Assembly (NCBI RefSeq): GCF_027580225.2
Contig: NC_073352.2
Location: 33,901,501 to 33,965,500 of the forward strand
DNA length: 64,000 nt
Direction of reading: 5' to 3'
From: Misgurnus anguillicaudatus
Lineage: Eukaryota > Chordata > Actinopteri > Cypriniformes > Cobitidae
Positions 1-12,295 of the stretch are shown one piece after another. Made by a program: the position numbers and the translations under genes. Under the pieces are notes generated by a model. The model was not told where the DNA came from and did not search any database. It saw only the letters and a list, made by a program, of their open reading frames with translations. The number at the start of each line of letters is the position of its first letter. Within the stretch, counting starts at the first letter, position 1.

Positions 1-600
1 AGACAAAATAAATCAATTACCTTTACTCTAAATTCACTTTGTCCTAACAGCAGATGGAGAGAAACAAGATGATCTGCTAGGCACCTGTTCTGCCCCCTGC
101 TGGTTAAGACCGACACTGAGCTTTCTCTTTCCATTTCACAGTATAGGATGAGCTTGGTCCATATATGTACTTTTATTTATTTAGCTTACTGTCAGTTTTC
201 TTATGTGTACTCGCACTAACTACTTATTCAACTCGAAACCAATTTAATAGGTGAATGAGTTACATAATGAAGAATGCACAAATGACATTGGATTATACAA
301 TGAAATCAGCTATTATATCACAGCACAATTTTGATGAACGATCACTGCACATCTCTGAGACGATTAACACTTACAGAGGTAAAATATTGGTGCATAGATC
401 AGGTGTTATCAAAGCTGAAGCACATCCAACACCATTGGCAAGCACAGCAGACAATTTGGCTGCCCCCATCGGAGTAATTCAAAATTTAATTGCAATTCAG
501 ACAACGATGTGTCCAGGGCGGCCTTTCCTCTTACGTCTATATCGTGAACCCAAACCAGACGAGAAGCACACGTGGAAGCAACCTTCCCTAAAACAGTTTA
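1..600. other. intergenic, nothing recognised
   Basis: No gene, RNA or repeat is recognised. A 123-codon open frame at 255-626 has no motif and no splice context. The stretch is AT-rich and appears single-copy within the window. Confidence 0.4.
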
Positions 601-2150
601 AGAAAGTTTCCAGGGGTCAGAGGTGAAACAAAGCTCGGGGAGATATCGATATGCTCTCTATTTACCTCGTCATCTTTTAACTTAATGGGTTTACCTGGAT
701 AAACTCCCCGTGTAATCTTGCGTTCCTCCGCAGGCGTTTGAACTGCTTGGTATATCTCGACCTGGCTGAGCTCTTCACACATTCCTGTAACTGATTGAAC
801 CGAACACACTAGTCAAATGGGAAATCAATGTCCTGTCAAACACAGCACAGAGAGCGCAGCCCCTCCACTTTTATCAAAATCCTGTCTCTCCCATCGACGC
901 CATAAAGCACACTCAATCACTCGCGGAGATCATGAGGCATTTCTTATCCGGAGAGTGTGAATTTCGTGAAAATTAAGAGCTATAAATTTTTATAGTTTCA
1001 AGTTGTTTGCACTCTTCGACATCAAACAGCATGCAATCGAATTGGCATTGGTCTGGGAAAACAGCACTACACATACCATACCACGGAGAAATCTTTTAGG
1101 GTATTAATTACAACAGCAACCTTCTCTTAAATTTTGAGATAGCGTCTGAAATTTCAGATGACTTCTTATTTCCAACACCCTATTTGTGGTTAAAGGAACC
1201 CGTCAACACACCTCAAAGTTACGTAGACGGTGAGATAAATATTGTTATTAAACTAAAGCCGTGCCACAGATAAGCGAGATAAAGTGCGTTGTCATTATTT
1301 AGCATCGTATAAATCACCTTTCGTCTGATAGAGGGATGCCATCTATTTTGCAATCAAAGCAAAAGGTGACGTCAAAAAGGAACGTCCCAGCCCTAAAACC
1401 GGGATAGCCGGACTGGCTAACTATGTGGTCTTTGTTTTATGTCCTCCGGTCATTTTTCTGCTCGGTTGATGAGCAAATCAGAGCTAATTGTTGAAAAGAC
1501 GAGGTCATCAGCCAGGGTAATTTTAAAGAAAATGAGGTTCCGCTAAAGATGACCTCACCGCTGCGGTCAGAATCCCCTTTTCCCGCCTCCTCGGGCAGGG
1601 ATGACAGCCAAATCCTGCACATGTGTCTATATGGGAGGTAGACACTTAGCTTAAAACAGGGGTCAATGATCAGGAAAGACTCTTTAAAGTGCTTCATCAG
1701 TTCGGTCCCGACCGGCCAAGTTACATCCATCGATAGCTCAGGGGGCTCGTAGATCAATCGGCAGTCGTCTTGTGTGTATATCGGGCTTGTGTGTGTGTCG
1801 TTCATCACGTAACTAGAAATCTACTGGATTTCTAACGTGACCTTTGAACTCTCGTTCTCGTCTCAGCGGGGCTCCCCGCTTTCCCATGTGGTCCAGCGCT
1901 CTACTGATTGCTGCCTGGATTAGAGTTATGAAGGGAAAGAGTTGTGCTCTCTCAAGCCGATGTCCTTTAATCTCATTTTTACTTTGATCCACCCCCTGAT
2001 CAGGACCTGCGGGAAAATTAAAGACCTCGCAAATCTTCAGCTGGCTTACGACTTTGCCAACATACCAGTGTACATCGCCGTAACACCAAGAGGCTCAGAA
2101 TGATCAGATAATGACCTGAACCACCTGTACAGGCTTTGGGAAACTCAAAC
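600..2150. promoter_or_regulatory. repeat-free GC-balanced block, candidate non-coding regulatory DNA
   Basis: About 1.5 kb without simple repeats or any of the transposon families found elsewhere in the window, and richer in G+C than its flanks. Individual sites seen include a palindromic CRE core TGACGTCA near 1367-1374 and a DR1-type nuclear-receptor half-site pair TGACCTTTGAACT at 1838-1850. Open frames here (588-809 minus, 1437-1808 minus) show no known domain and no convincing splice sites, so I do not call them genes. Candidate status rests on composition and position only. Confidence 0.3.
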
Positions 2151-2554
2151 TCTCTTTGCCCTGCTAATACCTGCCTGGTATTAAGATTCATCTCTGGTGA
2201 TTCGGACAGGTGTGATAGATGCCGATGTCAGGCATTACATTTGTGCTTTTGGCAAATTGTTTATAAAAATGTCCAACGTGATCTCATGAGAATGCTTGTG
2301 TATTTGTATGTAAAGCGTGGTTGTACCACACGTACATTTACTTACGTTTCCATATAGACGGTTTCATCGGACGCACGTGCGCTGACACAATACACGTCTG
2401 GATCCGAACTTTACTTCCGGTTTCGTTTTTTTAATGGTCTGACTAGTTGCTAAACTGATCTCTTGAACAAATGCCTCGTCGAAAATAACAAATGTTTTGG
2501 TTTCCTAGGTAATCTATGTGTTGTTTTTTTGCTTGTTATATAAATAAACTACGT

Positions 2555-3042
2555 TTAACTCTTTCGCCGCCATTGACGAGATATCTCATAATCAATTAAG
2601 AGAAAACGCTTCCCCGCCAATGACGAGATTTTCCGTCTTTCCGCAATACCACTATTATCCACTTCCGCAACTTATACAACCCGGAAGTAGCGCCTCACGT
2701 AAAAGAGAAAGAACTCCGTGTATGTTTTAAAGATCGCTCTGCACCTAATCTCTATCAAAAGTCCTTCGCAAAAATGGAATTATCTCAGCCTTTTGCTCAA
2801 AATTGGGTGTTTTTGAAGAAACCTACCCTTGTTTGAGAGGTGATTACAAGAGAACTAATGAAGGTAGGATAAAACGTTTTTTTTTTTTTAAAGCAGAGGG
2901 TCTGTTCTTTCATCTGATATAATGTTTGTTTATATATTTAAAGAAGAACATTTTCTGGAAGGCGTTAAACTTTTGTGAAAATCATGAAAGGTGCTGGCGC
3001 TGGCTGGCAGCTTTTTTAAAATCCTGGCAGGGAAAGAATTAA
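2555..3042 (+). mobile_element. TTAA-flanked MITE, family A copy 1
   Basis: Flanked by TTAA at 2555-2558 and 3039-3042. The left end reads CTCTTTCGCCGCCA and the right end, reverse-complemented, TTCTTTCCCTGCCA: imperfect terminal inverted repeats. The body shares a series of blocks with copies at 18235-18705, 21777-22229 and 22226-22769 (cgccattgacgag near the left end, ggatgaaacg or similar in the middle, ttcctggaaggc near the right end). No transposase. The TTAA target suggests a piggyBac-type non-autonomous element; that class call is inference. Confidence 0.75.
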
Positions 3043-3250
3043 AGAACTTTGTTGTTATTTATTCTTAGTGGAGTTTATCGGAAGCTACGTGCGGACCACG
3101 ACAACCACTTGTTTATGTTGTTACTGCTGAAACCGTCTATACACTGAAACGTATATTATTGACGTATTAACAGGACTAATGCGTTAACTATTTACGTATT
3201 AACAGCTTTACAGACTTACAGATTTGTACGTATTCCTATTTATAAATATT
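3043..3250. other. AT-rich spacer
   Basis: AT-rich DNA between two MITEs. Nothing else is seen. Confidence 0.4.
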
Positions 3251-3709
3251 AAACAGCACCGATTATCCGATTCGCGATTTTACATTTCCTTTGCAAGTTA
3301 TCATCTACAACATAAATCTGTTTTCTTGGACTACAACAAACACATGGATTGTAGACAACAGTTTACTTCCTGGGATTGGTGATGTAGAAAAGATCCTCAC
3401 GCTTCTGACCTGTAAGTTAACTCCTGTTAGCATTGCATTTTGAGCAAATCTTTCAAACATGGTAAGGAGCGTCACATTTCAGGTATTTAGGCCCATTACA
3501 ATGTACAGATTAGCTGGCCAATCAGGGACACAGCGCTTTTCAAATCGCTGAGTTTTGTACAAAATCAGTGTGTTTCAGGAAGAGGGTGAAACCTGGAGCA
3601 ACAAAAATGTACGTTATTTGGACAATAATGTTTTTTTTAACCATTAACCATTGTATTATACCAAATACACAAAATAACATGTTTTAGCAATGAAATAGGT
3701 GCCCTTTAA
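3251..3709 (+). mobile_element. MITE family B copy 1
   Basis: Closely resembles 10333-10860 over its length: shared blocks include the run around cttggactacaacaaacac, the aactcctgttag block and cagattagctggccaatcag. The right end (ataggtgccctttaa) matches the inverted left end of copy 2. No coding capacity. Confidence 0.65.
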
Positions 3710-4400
3710 GATAGCAGGAATTTGCTTTTCTAACTCAAATAAATAAGTGAGAAAATATGACTAAAAACAAGAACGTTTACTTTTTACCTAATGAAATGTT
3801 CATGACTTTCAGAGAATTACATAATATTAAACAAGACTGCACTGTAAAACCTTTAAAAAAAATTCTGTTATCATTTAATCATTTTGTAAAATTTTGTTTG
3901 TTTGCCATGACAGACAAAAGGTTACTGCGTTTATGCAGCCTTCTCCTATGCAAAAATAATTACACTAAAACACAACATACATTCACAAAACATGTTTTTT
4001 TTCATTCTGTTATCTATATCTTTAAAATGTATAAGATTGCGAGGATCAAATCCAAATTCAGCCCTTTATCCAGCGATCTTGATCCCAGTTCTCAGCAGCG
4101 ACCGTAAACATCAACTCTCTAGTTCGTTATGAATTTAAATTCAAAGAAGCTTTATGACACAATGCTTTATGACAGTGATATCAAATGCTGATTGGCTCTT
4201 GCATACTGTACTACTTCACAGATTTGGGACATTACCGTCTTTTAGCCAATGTACTTTTGAAATTTTAAATGCGCACTGTGACAGAGAGAAGCCGAATTAA
4301 CGTCTTCATGGATTTATAACTTTAATAGTTCTGTACTTCGAGAGAGGACTGCGGCTGCAGCATAATATATAAATATGTTCATTTCAGAATTTTTTCTTTT
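3710..4400. other. intergenic, nothing recognised
   Basis: AT-rich sequence with a chance 116-codon open frame (3757-4107, + strand) dominated by Lys, Phe and Leu. No domain or repeat is recognised. Confidence 0.4.
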
Positions 4401-4407
4401 TATATAA

Positions 4408-4417
<10 letters not shown>

Positions 4418-4482
<65 letters not shown>

Positions 4483-4496
4483 TAAATATATATATC
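4418..4496. repeat. (AT)n microsatellite
   Basis: An uninterrupted AT dinucleotide run to about 4472 followed by a degenerate ATAAA/TATAT tail. It sits inside or beside the damaged hAT-like element that follows. Confidence 0.95.
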
Positions 4497-4645
4497 TAAA
4501 CATGTAAATGTTTCTTAAATACATACAAGAGTGTGTGTGTGTGTATTTATATATACATAATAATTACAGACAGCACACACTCATAAATGATGCAAAAAAT
4601 GACTTTTATTTTGTATGCGATTAATGGCAATTAATCTTTGCCCAG
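4497..4645. mobile_element. right-end fragment of a GATTAATC hAT-like MITE
   Basis: Ends with ttttattttgtatgcgatt and a degraded copy of the double gattaatc block that terminates the intact element at 15918-16274. The left half is missing or replaced by the AT repeat. Confidence 0.5.
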
Positions 4646-4759
4646 CACTAAATTAATTATTGTCATTAGACAAGTCTGTCAAATCTAATTTGTCTTAATA
4701 TTTCTAGCAGTACATCATACATCAGCAGCACACCTCTGATAACTGGCCGTCCTTCAACG

Positions 4760-5121
4760 TGATGCCCAGCTGATGTATAATATCTCCCAAGGGTTTTTCC
4801 CTCCTAGGACTTTTTTATTTCCTCGGCTACAAAAACCCAGTTTTTTTTTTGTTCTCCTAGGGGTTTTTTTAACCCGGGGAGGCAGCCTTCTTGGGCTTTA
4901 CTTAGGTTCCTCTTCTAGACGTTACATTAGTAATACGCTCGCTTATAATGTTGAGTCATAGCCGCAGCAAATTTAACTGCTTATGCTATTGTGTATTTTG
5001 TTGTGCTATCTGTCGTTTTTCTGTGCTTTTCACTGCTTTTATTAATGTAAAGCTGCTTTGAAACAATTAACTATTGTGAAAAGCGCTATATAAATAAAAT
5101 TGAATTGAATTGAATTGAATT
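4760..5121 (+). mobile_element. LINE 3'-tail fragment with (TTGAA)n terminus
   Basis: The 3' part carries gctgctttgaaacaat, then gcgctatataaataaa, and ends in four or five TTGAA units, the usual short-repeat tail of fish non-LTR retrotransposons (L2-like from recall). The preceding 250 bases (cctaggac and aacccgggg blocks) are probably its upstream part. No reverse transcriptase frame remains; this is a 5'-truncated copy. Confidence 0.6.
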
Positions 5122-5255
5122 TAAAAAAAACCTTTTTTTGGTGTAGCACTGTGTTAGCAGCTTAAAATATCTTTTAAATGCTACTAATGTTACTCAACTT
5201 TTCCTACACCTTTCTGTCCATTACATTGCATAATACAAAAAAATATATTGATTAT

Positions 5256-5500
5256 AGGGTGGTTTCCTGGACAGAGTTTATCTTAAGACAGGACTAGACC
5301 TTTTAAGTTTAATTAGGAAATATAACTAGTTTTAACAAACATGCCTTACTAAAAACATTTCTTGTGTGCATTTTGATGCAAAACAAAGGGCACTGATGTA
5401 TTTTAAAATATGTCAGTGCAAGATGTTTTCGGTTTGGGCAGCTATTAATTTCATTTTAGTCTAGGACTAGTCTAATCTCTGTCCGGGAAACCACCCCTAT
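5256..5500. mobile_element. MITE family C copy 1
   Basis: Terminal inverted repeats: agggtggtttcctggacag at the left and ctgtccgggaaaccacccct at the right. The interior (aaaatacatcag/gtgcccttt block, aactagtt) is shared with 14017-14253 and 21261-21515. About 245 bp, non-coding. Confidence 0.8.
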
Positions 5501-6270
5501 ATTCATATTATGGGTATAAAACGTTTGGTTTTAGGTTAAGGTTTGTGGTAGGGTGGTAACATTATCGATAAAAATTGTTAATGGGAAATAATACAGCAAT
5601 CTTTATGAAAGATTTGTAAATGTTTTGCGTTTTGTAGCTGTAAAACGCAATAATGCTATGATTAAATGTTACATTGTACGCTTCAGATAAATCTAGGCCC
5701 TTATTACATTATAAGAGGAACCAAGGAGATCTCTCAGTTAAGATAGCAATCGCACCACCATTGAGGAAACAACAGCACGTCCATTTGGAAAAAGCATTAA
5801 GTTTAACACACCACAAGTCGCTCTTTTCTCATTTGACAACGATGTAAATTGTTGCGAATCTGAAGAATTAAGTTAATATGACAATTCTTCAAAAATAAGT
5901 CTTTAAAAAAGTTTAATTCATTGTATGTGTTATCAACAGGACACCAGTATTGTGTTTTGACTAGGGATGCGCCAATACTGATATTCGAGTGACATCTAAT
6001 ACATCAGATACCGATAGTTTGGTTTAAACTCCTTGTTTGAAATTATTATGTTCTGAAATCCTAAAAGCGCAGAGCGTACAAACTGTATTTTTCCCACCGC
6101 TTTTGATATAATCTGCCCTGATCCTCAACTGTTTTTAAGCAAAAAGTGCAGCTTGCTTTTATCTGCCGATACTGATTATAGGCCAATAAATCTGTGCATC
6201 CCTATTTTGACCCATATACATATATTTCAGCATATAAACTATATTTGTATGTGCATATAGTGCTCAAGTA
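5501..6270. other. intergenic, nothing recognised
   Basis: AT-rich, no gene. The segment around 5965-6205 (gggatgcgccaatactgat ... gatactgattataggccaat) ends in short inverted blocks and may be a further degraded MITE, but I cannot fix its ends. Confidence 0.35.
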
Positions 6271-6273
6271 GTG

Positions 6274-6342
6274 TTTCTATAACTCAATTGGTAGAGAATT
6301 GCATTAGCATCGCAAAGGTTATGGGTTTGATTCCCACAAATA
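6274..6342 (+). mobile_element. tRNA-derived SINE head
   Basis: Contains a tRNA-like A box (taactcaattggtagagaa) and B box (gggtttgattccc) at the right spacing for an RNA polymerase III promoter. It cannot fold as an intact tRNA and lacks a terminator, so it is a SINE remnant, not a tRNA gene. Confidence 0.6.
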
Positions 6343-8236
6343 TTAATCAAATGTAGATCTCGAATGCACAGTAAGTTGCTGTATAAATGCATGCATAATG
6401 CATGTAAATATATAAAATGTGATTGTGGTAGTAATCCAATCCCAAAATGTCTTGGACCCCCTTTACACCTGTATTGACTTCTGTCTCAAAACAGATTTTA
6501 GTGAATCGAGTGAAAGAATCTACAAGCGTTTTAAATGACCCTGACCCTGCCGTGAATTTAAACAATGTAAGGTTTTAAAAAAGTCATGGCTGAGGTGATG
6601 GGGACGGTCGGCCTTCAATGGGGGGGTTGGCAGTGTTTGGGGTGAGGGAGGGACAAACCTCACAATTTCATCATCTTTTTTAGAATACATTTGATTTCAA
6701 CACACAAATGTAAACTCTAAATTTACAGCTAATCTTCACTCCCCCATACAGAAAAGCACAAATACATTAATGCAAATGTATGCATCAATACAAGCAGATG
6801 ATACTTTTCACACTTGGACAACGTCCAGAAAATGGGGCGATCCATAAACCGGGCAGTTAGTTTCACAAATTAGGCTTAGCACTCAGGTTTACCAAAAGCA
6901 AACAACCGCACAGCAACGCAGTAATAAATGTCACCCTTTTTTCTACAGTAAAGACATGTCAAACAGTGGGGACCGGGTACGGCAGATTGCTGAAGATTTG
7001 CAACACACGAGGATTACTCAAGAATGCTCGACTTTGATCTCTCTGCGCTTAGCCTTTGATTCAGAGTAATTATTTAAAGGAGTGAGGCTTTTTTCCCCAC
7101 CAGCACAATGATAAATGGCTCTAATGATTTCTTAATTTTCAAGCAGTGAGACAACCTTATCTGTGTTTGTGTGTGCAGGTCTGTCTGCCACATATCCTAT
7201 TGAGGTAAAGATATATGCACGTGAATTTATGTCTTTATTTTCAAAATTCAATTTCACGGAGAAGATATAATTCCTGAGCTTGATCCATGTCCTCCCTGTC
7301 TCAAGTATTCTCACCTGCATCGTCTTTGAGGAGAACGAGAGCGCTCATAACTCACAATGAATTAAAACGGATACTTGCACGGGTTAAAAAAGAAATAAAA
7401 AATCTGCATTTGAATAAAGCTTTCGATACACAGTGACTTGAATCTATGTGAAAAACAACAGCAACTTAATTGGGAAATGCAAAAAACTAAATGCATCTTT
7501 CTGCATAGCCGAGAAGGACATTGCATGCTAGCAACAAAGAGATGTCACACAAAGATGAAAGAATGCCTGCATGTTGGTTGAAAGAAGACCAGACAGAATA
7601 CAGTCTCCACAACAAACCTCTCCTTAATGTAGCGCGGGCTATAAGGGCTCACCAACCTCTTTTGTAACTCTATCAAAGCTGTCCTCAAGAAGCACAAGCA
7701 TGACTCTGAACGAACAAAACTTCATCTTCAAAGAGGGCCACTATCTGCTTCTGCCAACTCGCTACATGTTTTGTGGGCGTCTCACGGGCGGTCGAGGTCT
7801 CTGATTAGCGTTTATCGGGTGCTGGCGTCTCTCGTGTCATTGTGGGCTGTTAAGTGAGCCCTTCCGACTGTTTTAAGATGACCGAGCGAGTCCAGATTTC
7901 TGCCTCTTGCCAGCGTAAAGGTCTGAGTTGTGCCCGCATGCTTTCAAACAAGCATGACGGATAAGAATAAAGGAACATCAGACCGATCAGCGGAAACGGT
8001 TGCGTCACGTTACGCTCTTAACTCACTTTATCAAAGGCTCCGATACAAACAAAAGACTTGTGCTATCTGTTAGCAGCAAATTACATCGCACATTACTTCA
8101 TTCATTCATTACCTGCAGAATCAACCAGATCTCTTATTTGGTCAAATCTGACCCCGTCTGTGAAACCCATGTAGGAACATCAAAGTTTGATTTAGCACGT
8201 TGATTTCCATTGATTTAAATCTTTGACATGACCTTA
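6343..8236. promoter_or_regulatory. repeat-poor intergenic block, candidate regulatory DNA
   Basis: No gene. Between about 6580 and 8200 the sequence is mostly unique and GC-balanced. Several TCF/LEF-like cores (ctttgatc near 7032, cctttgattc near 7053) occur in a 30-base stretch beside a homeodomain-type taattatttaa. Open frames here are short and featureless. Confidence 0.25.
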
Positions 8237-8517
8237 AGCTAGCCCTACTAAAAATCGGGTTAAGTAGCTGGTTTGAGCTGGTAGTAGCTGGTTTAAGCTG
8301 GACCCAGCCTGGCAAAGCTGGTGGGTCAGCTGGTCTTCCAGCCTGACCAGCTAAGTCCAGCAAGACCATCTTAAAAAGTGACCAAAACATAGCTAAGGCA
8401 GCTTAAAAAGTGACCAAAACACAGCTAGACCAGCTTAAAGAGTGACCAAAACCCAGCTAGACCAGCTTAAAAAGTGACCAAATCACATCTAGACCAGCTT
8501 AAAGAGTGACCAAAACT

Positions 8518-9219
8518 TATACCATCTTAAAAGGTGACCAAAACACAGCTAGACCAGCTAAGTGACCAAATCACATCTAGACCAGCTTAAAGAGTGACCA
8601 AAGCACAGCTTTGTCAGGGACAACAGATGTAAATTTGTGGCTATAATCTGGTCCAATCACATATTGTGCATTGTCCCTGTCAAACAAACGTAAAAAAAAA
8701 ATTAAAAAAAACCAAGCCAACTTAAAAGGTGTCCAAAACACAGCTAGACCAGCTTAAAAAGTGACCGAATCAAATCTAGACCATCTTAAAATGTGACCAA
8801 AACACGGCTAGACCAGCTTAAAAAGTGACCAAAACACAGCTAGGCCAGCTTAAAAAGTGACCAAAACATATACCATCTTAAAAGGTGACCAAAACACAGC
8901 TAGACCAGCTAAGTGACCAAATCACATCTAGACCAGCTTAAAGAGTGACCAAAGCACAGCTTTGTCAGGGACAACAGATGTAAATTTGTGGCTATAATCT
9001 GGTCCAATCACATATTGTGCATTGTCCCTGTCAAACAAACGTAAAAAAAAAATAAAAAAAAACCAAGCCAACTTAAAAGGTGTCCAAAACACAGCTAGAC
9101 CAGCTTAAAAAGTGACCGAATCAAATCTAGACCATCTTAAAATGTGACCAAAACACGGCTAGACCAGCTTAAAAAGTGACCAAAACACAGCTAGGCCAGC
9201 TTAAAAAGTGACCAAAACA
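8518..9219 (+). repeat. two tandem copies of a 351-bp higher-order unit
   Basis: The phrase tataccatcttaaaagg starts at 8518 and at 8869, and its homologue at 9220, giving a strict 351-bp spacing. The two copies are nearly identical, differing mainly in the poly(A) stretch near 8690 and 9043, so the duplication is recent relative to the divergence of the 32-bp units. Confidence 0.85.
8609..8690. mobile_element. tiny inverted-repeat insert inside the minisatellite (first copy)
   Basis: About 80 bp bounded by tttgtcagggacaa and ttgtccctgtcaaa, a near-perfect inverted repeat, interrupting a 32-bp unit. The same insert recurs 351 bp on (8960-9041) as part of the higher-order duplication, so it inserted before that event. 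Confidence 0.65.
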
Positions 9220-9445
9220 TATACCAGCTTTAAAGGTGACCACAACACAACTAGACCAGCTTAAAAAGTGACCAAATCACAGCTAGACCAGCTTAAAAAG
9301 TGACCAAATCACATCTAGACCAGCTTAAAAAGTGATCAAAACACAGCTAGACCAGCTTAAAAAGTGACCAAAACACAGCTAGACCAGCTTAAAAAGTGAT
9401 CAAAACACAGCTAGACCAGCTTAAAAAGTGACCAAAACACGGCTA

Positions 9446-9651
9446 CACTGTAAAAAATTAGCTGTAATTATGCAGCTGGTTGCGAGTAACTTACTGTATA
9501 ATATAAAGACTGAAAATGTTTAATGTTCATTTAACTTTAAACAAACTGTTGCCAGTAAATGAAATAAATTTAAAATCTAAATTAAGTTACTGGCAGCTTG
9601 TGCCATTAATACCCAGCAATACTGTAATTTCTACAGAAATTTTTTACAGTG
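9446..9651. mobile_element. TA-flanked MITE inside the minisatellite
   Basis: 206 bp with inverted ends cactgtaaaaaatt and aattttttacagtg, flanked by TA on both sides (9444-9445 and 9652-9653), splitting a 32-bp unit. The TA target suggests a Tc1/mariner-type element. Related ends and body words (caaactgttgccagt, ttcatttaac) occur in the fold-back at 40652-41418. Confidence 0.8.
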
Positions 9652-9865
9652 TAGATCAGCTTAAAAAGCGACCAAAACACAGCTAGACCAGCTTAAAAAG
9701 TGATCAAAACACAGCTAGACCAGCTTAAAAAGTGATCAAAACACAGCTAGACCAGCTTAAAAAGTGTCCAAAACACAGCTAGACCAGCTTGCTACATCAG
9801 CAAAACCAAGCTGGGAGACCAGCTAAAACCGGCTCATGCTGATTTTAGCTGGATTTTCGGTATGG

Positions 9866-10332
9866 GGGCCACATTTATGTCTCTTGCGGCCAAATGTTAC
9901 TTCACATTAAACAAAGATGGCATAACAACGGGCATAAAGAAATGACTATAATATCCCATTATCTGCGCCATGACTGTGATTGTTATGGTTTCATGTTCTT
10001 TACATCATGTAAGGTGATTTTATGTATAACAGTAAATTAAAAGAAAATAATCTTTAGCTGGGTTTTCAAAGACTTGGCTACAAATGCCACTTATGTTCAG
10101 TTGACAAGATTTGTGGCCTGCTGTCATTTATCAACAACACTAATGCCCTAACACTAATAATTAATATATGAAAAAGACTTACCAATCTATTTAATATTTG
10201 TATTTAATATTTAAACTTTACTAAAAAAAGCTTTGTTACATTTACTGTACTTGATACTGTATACATTACCCTTACTTGGTTCACGTTTCTCAAGATCTTA
10301 AAAAACGTAATCTGAATAAGCATGCCAGATGT
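9866..10332. other. intergenic, nothing recognised
   Basis: AT-rich unique sequence without gene, RNA or repeat signal. Confidence 0.4.
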
Positions 10333-10860
10333 TTAAAGAGCAACTATTGTCCAATTCACAAATTTACATTTCCTTAAGTGTTTATTAGTTCATGTTAACG
10401 ATATGTAAAGGTACAAACCTCAAAGTAAACGATGACGTGAGTTATCGTCTTAAAGGCAAATCTCTTTTCTTGGACTACAACAAACACACGGATTGTAGGC
10501 AACAGTTTAATTCCTGGGATTAGTGATGTAGTAAAGACCGACACTATCATAATTCCTCCCAGCCTGTAAGTTAACTCCTGTTAGAATTGCATTGTGAGGA
10601 ATCTTTCAAACATGGTAAGGAGCGTCATATTTCCGTCTGACGTCAGAGGTATTCAGGTCAATCACAACGTACAGATTAGCTGGCCAATCAGGGACACAAC
10701 GCTTTTCGTATCGATGAGCTATGTACAAAATCAGAGCATTTGAGGAAAGCAGTATATCTATGGCTACAAAAATGTACGGTATTTGATCATGTGTTTATTG
10801 AACCATAAACCACGCAAAAAAATAACATTGTTTTTTGCAATGAAATAGGTGCTCTTTAAA
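10333..10860 (+). mobile_element. MITE family B copy 2
   Basis: Left end tttaaagagcaactattg and right end aataggtgctctttaaa form an inverted repeat. The body matches 3251-3709 closely, including an inserted cgtctgacgtcagag block absent from copy 1. Confidence 0.7.
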
Positions 10861-12013
10861 ATGAGTTATGCAGAGAATATTATTGTGTCAGCATATTTAT
10901 TTCTTCCATTACAAACAAAATGTAATTTAAAAAAGTTTTTGAAATGCATGACATGGTTTTAAAAAACAAAGAAAAATCAAAGCCCAGAATAGATGTGAAC
11001 TCGATCAGAAATCACTTTAGGATGAGACCTCAAGAAGATTGTTGATAAAATGCCATTTTTACAAATTATAGGTGACTACATTCGAAATTATGTTGTGCCT
11101 AAAAAAAATACATTTGTGTCATTTCATAATTTTGATGACTTTACAATTATTGTAAAACGTGAAAAAATATGAATAAAGAATAAGTGACCTCATAAACAGT
11201 ATGGAAGAGCGGGGGCGAAAGTAGAATTTTAAAAGAAAAATGTAATTTTAAAAGATAACGTTTTAGACAGAGATATGTTTTTGTTGTGGTCAGTATTTCG
11301 CAAGTTTGATCTATCAATACCAGTTTTTTTTAAACAAATATAAAATGGCTTCAGTATAATTTCACTTTAAACATAAGTGGTGCATTGTTATTTTTGACCC
11401 TGTCAGCGGGGACGAAAGTAACACAACAGAACAAGGTAGATTTTTGCGTTTAAATTGTTTTTAGTAAATATACATGATGATGACTGATGACCTTGTTAAT
11501 ATGTAACTGCAAACATAGTTTAAAAACAGTTTGCAAAAAACAATTTAATTACATTTTCATTTTAAATTTCAGTGTCCGGCAGTATAACCCGGCAGTATAA
11601 TCTTGAATTGTTGAGAATAAAACACGTTTTTTAACAGTATGAACACTATGAAAAGTAAATTAGAATAATTTAAATTCTCAACATGATGCAACAGTATTAG
11701 CACCGAGATAAAAGTATCAAGTGTTACTTTTGTCTCGACAGGAACTCCTGACATTTAAACCTGGTTTACTTTGAAATACCCTGAGAAGGCAAACTTCAGG
11801 ATGTGTTACAGCACTAAATAACCTGTAGATTGATACTAAAACACATGAAAAGAGAAACACGGCGTGTTATTAGAAAAAAATACTGCTTTAAGAATGAACT
11901 TTTTCATGCCGGAAATGATGTAAAAAAATCATATTAACATAAGTTTTTGTTTACTTTACTTTAACTTAACAAATTAAGTTAAATAATTTCAATTTCTGTA
12001 TAAGTGGTCAACT
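10861..12013. other. intergenic, nothing recognised
   Basis: About 1.1 kb of AT-rich DNA. Two short phrases recur in it (gggggcgaaagtag near 11212 and gcggggacgaaagtaacac near 11406), suggesting old repeat sequence, but ends cannot be placed. Confidence 0.35.
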
Positions 12014-12212
12014 ACACAGAAAAAAAGTATGCATTCCATTTACTTAATTTTTTAAGGTAAATGATCCCAATCAATTTATTTAAGCTACATTTAAACAAAA
12101 CAAATTATAAAAACAAAACAAAACAAAAAACTTTTATGTAGCTTAAATAAATTGGTTGCAACCACTTACATAAAAAATCGAGTAAATTCAATGAATCATT
12201 TTTTTTCAGTGT
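12014..12212. mobile_element. hairpin MITE
   Basis: Ends acacagaaaaaaag and ttttttttcagtgt are inverted, and a second inner inverted pair (tttatttaagctacat versus atgtagcttaaataaa) brackets an A-rich loop. About 200 bp, non-coding. The following 80 bases (12213-12295) resemble the segment at 51020-51105, indicating a second partial element. Confidence 0.6.
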
Positions 12213-12295
12213 AAATACAAGTCAAAAACTTAAAATAATAGGTTCAATTGACTTGCATAACCAATTTAATCGCCCTGCAGCATTTTTTACGGTGG

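Larger units (their letters stand above)
8240..9865. mobile_element. transposon with internally expanded 32-bp minisatellite
   Basis: Outer ends (tagccctactaaaaatc on the left; ggattttcggtatgggggc on the right) and the flanking agctggttt/agctgg blocks are loosely inverted, consistent with a MITE. The interior is a tandem array of a 32-bp unit (agaccagcttaaaaagtgac plus caaaacacagct), roughly 30 units with substitutions (atc/aac, acc/atc, loss of parts). The array contains two kinds of younger insertion and a 351-bp segmental duplication, listed separately. Non-coding. Confidence 0.75.

Noticed and set aside
1437..1808. 123-codon minus-strand frame in unique DNA
   Set aside because: Residues show no family I recognise and there are no supporting exon signals. 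GC-balanced unique DNA gives such frames by chance.
6274..6342. Possible tRNA gene
   Set aside because: A and B boxes are present but the cloverleaf cannot form. It fits a SINE head, as do 45100-45195, 51183-51330 and 53541-53665.
8518..9219. CRISPR-like regular array
   Set aside because: Units are contiguous 32-bp tandem repeats without unique spacers, in a vertebrate genome; it is a minisatellite.
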